DNA of 5,133 nucleotides from Actinomycetes bacterium (GTDB taxonomy: Bacteria; Actinomycetota; Acidimicrobiia; Acidimicrobiales; Palsa-688), in the NCBI GenBank assembly GCA_021815935.1, contig JAKAZH010000144.1, forward strand, positions 1-5,133. The letters run 5' to 3'. This document shows positions 4,663 through 5,133 of the stretch, piece by piece. Position 1 is the stretch's first letter, and the number at the start of each line of letters is the position of its first letter. Below the pieces are notes generated by a model. That model was not told the DNA's origin and ran no database searches. It saw nothing but the letters and a program-made list of their open reading frames with translations. The translations under genes were made by a program, and so were the position numbers.

Positions 4663-5133
4663 TCATTGTGGGGCGGGAACGCCGACGGCGTCGAGAATTC
4701 GAGTGGTGAGTTCCCTGAAGTGTCCGAACGCGGCTTGCACCGCTTGCTGATGGGCGCCGATCGCTCCGTCCGCAGATCGGAGAAGAAACACGGGTCGGCG
4801 AGCCTCTTGCCCCATTGGAACGAGGCTGTGGTAGTGCTTAACGAGCCCGAGGCAGTTAGGGTCATCCTCTACACGAGGAAGGTGCTTGGCGTCAGCGACG
4901 TCGAGAACGTCACTGCGGTAGACGCCGGGGACTTGCTGCAGCCAGCGGTCGTATGCACCGACCACACGGTCCAGACGCACACCGTGCTGCAAGACTACGT
5001 AACCGCGGGGGTGCATTGCTCCAGAGGGAACGTCAAGACCGGAAGGGGCGAGAGGTCGCCGAATTTCCCACTCGGACCGCCAGGCCCGTAATGTCGGTCC
5101 TAGGTTGCGGACACCTTGGAGCGAGTACAGATC
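4663..5133 (-). CDS. ParA-family ATPase, C-terminal part, cut by the right edge
   Basis: On the minus strand the frame is open from the window edge to TGA 4665-4663, giving the last 156 residues. The visible part starts DLYSLQGVRNLGPTLRAWRS, then has GYVVLQHGVR near 44-53, AYDRWLQQVPGVYR near 60-73, KHYHSLVPMGQEARRPVF near 99-116 and ADGAIGAHQQAV near 121-132. This order matches the C-terminal half of a ParA/Soj-like P-loop ATPase group common in actinomycetes, as I recall it. The Walker A motif would lie outside the window, so ATP binding cannot be checked. ParA proteins usually position DNA or other cargo with a ParB-like partner, which is not visible here. The Met at 5016 is internal: the matching sequence continues well upstream of it. 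The gene converges on the HAD-like gene. Confidence 0.75.
   Translation of the reverse strand, partial: DLYSLQGVRNLGPTLRAWRSEWEIRRPLAPSGLDVPSGAMHPRGYVVLQHGVRLDRVVGAYDRWLQQVPGVYRSDVLDVADAKHLPRVEDDPNCLGLVKHYHSLVPMGQEARRPVFLLRSADGAIGAHQQAVQAAFGHFRELTTRILDAVGVPAPQ

Noticed and set aside
4360..5091. A 243-codon plus-strand open frame overlapping the HAD-like and ParA-like genes
   Set aside because: It runs through the HAD-like gene in another frame and lies antisense to the ParA-like gene, both of which have recognisable motifs; its own translation has none.
1..5133. tRNA, rRNA, CRISPR array, transposase or integrase
   Set aside because: No convincing tRNA T-arm and cloverleaf, no regularly spaced long repeats and no recognisable recombinase motif was found by eye on either strand.

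Overview
The window is high-GC DNA whose genes end most codons in G or C and often start with GTG, which points to an actinomycete (Actinomycetota); genus and species cannot be told. Three coding regions are well supported and a fourth, a ParA-family ATPase, runs off the right edge. The mix of a PcfJ-like protein, lineage-specific unknowns, gene remnants and a ParA-type ATPase suggests an accessory or plasmid-like region rather than conserved core chromosome, but this is inference: no transposase, integrase, tRNA, rRNA or CRISPR array was seen.

Layout. Positions 1-194 hold an open frame cut by the left edge, possibly the tail of an unidentified gene. Positions 195-888 carry no confident gene. 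They do contain a coding-like but start-less frame (340-624), two promoter-like sites whose -10 elements are overlapped by inverted repeats (332-380 and 577-614), several hairpins (393-539), repeated GTCCGGAC palindromes (729-802) and three imperfect 15-base tandem units just upstream of the first large gene. Positions 889-2718 encode a 609-residue protein with a strong Shine-Dalgarno site, a long helical unknown N-terminal part and a PcfJ-like C-terminal segment. Positions 2719-3109 are a spacer with a 9-bp inverted repeat and a possible minus-strand gene remnant. Positions 3110-3751 encode an actinobacterial protein of unknown function, probably from a leaderless GTG. Positions 3748-3931 hold a short coding-like piece that needs a frameshift or stop readthrough to be translated. 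A HAD-like protein follows, ending at 4571. The convergent ParA-family gene ends at 4663 and continues beyond 5133.

How they may work together. The three plus-strand genes share direction but are separated by 250-400 bases with their own candidate signals, so a single operon is not established. The dense signals upstream of the PcfJ-like gene suggest it is the regulated unit of the region. The ParA-like gene is convergent and belongs to another transcription unit. No known defence, conjugation or toxin-antitoxin system can be assembled from these genes with confidence.
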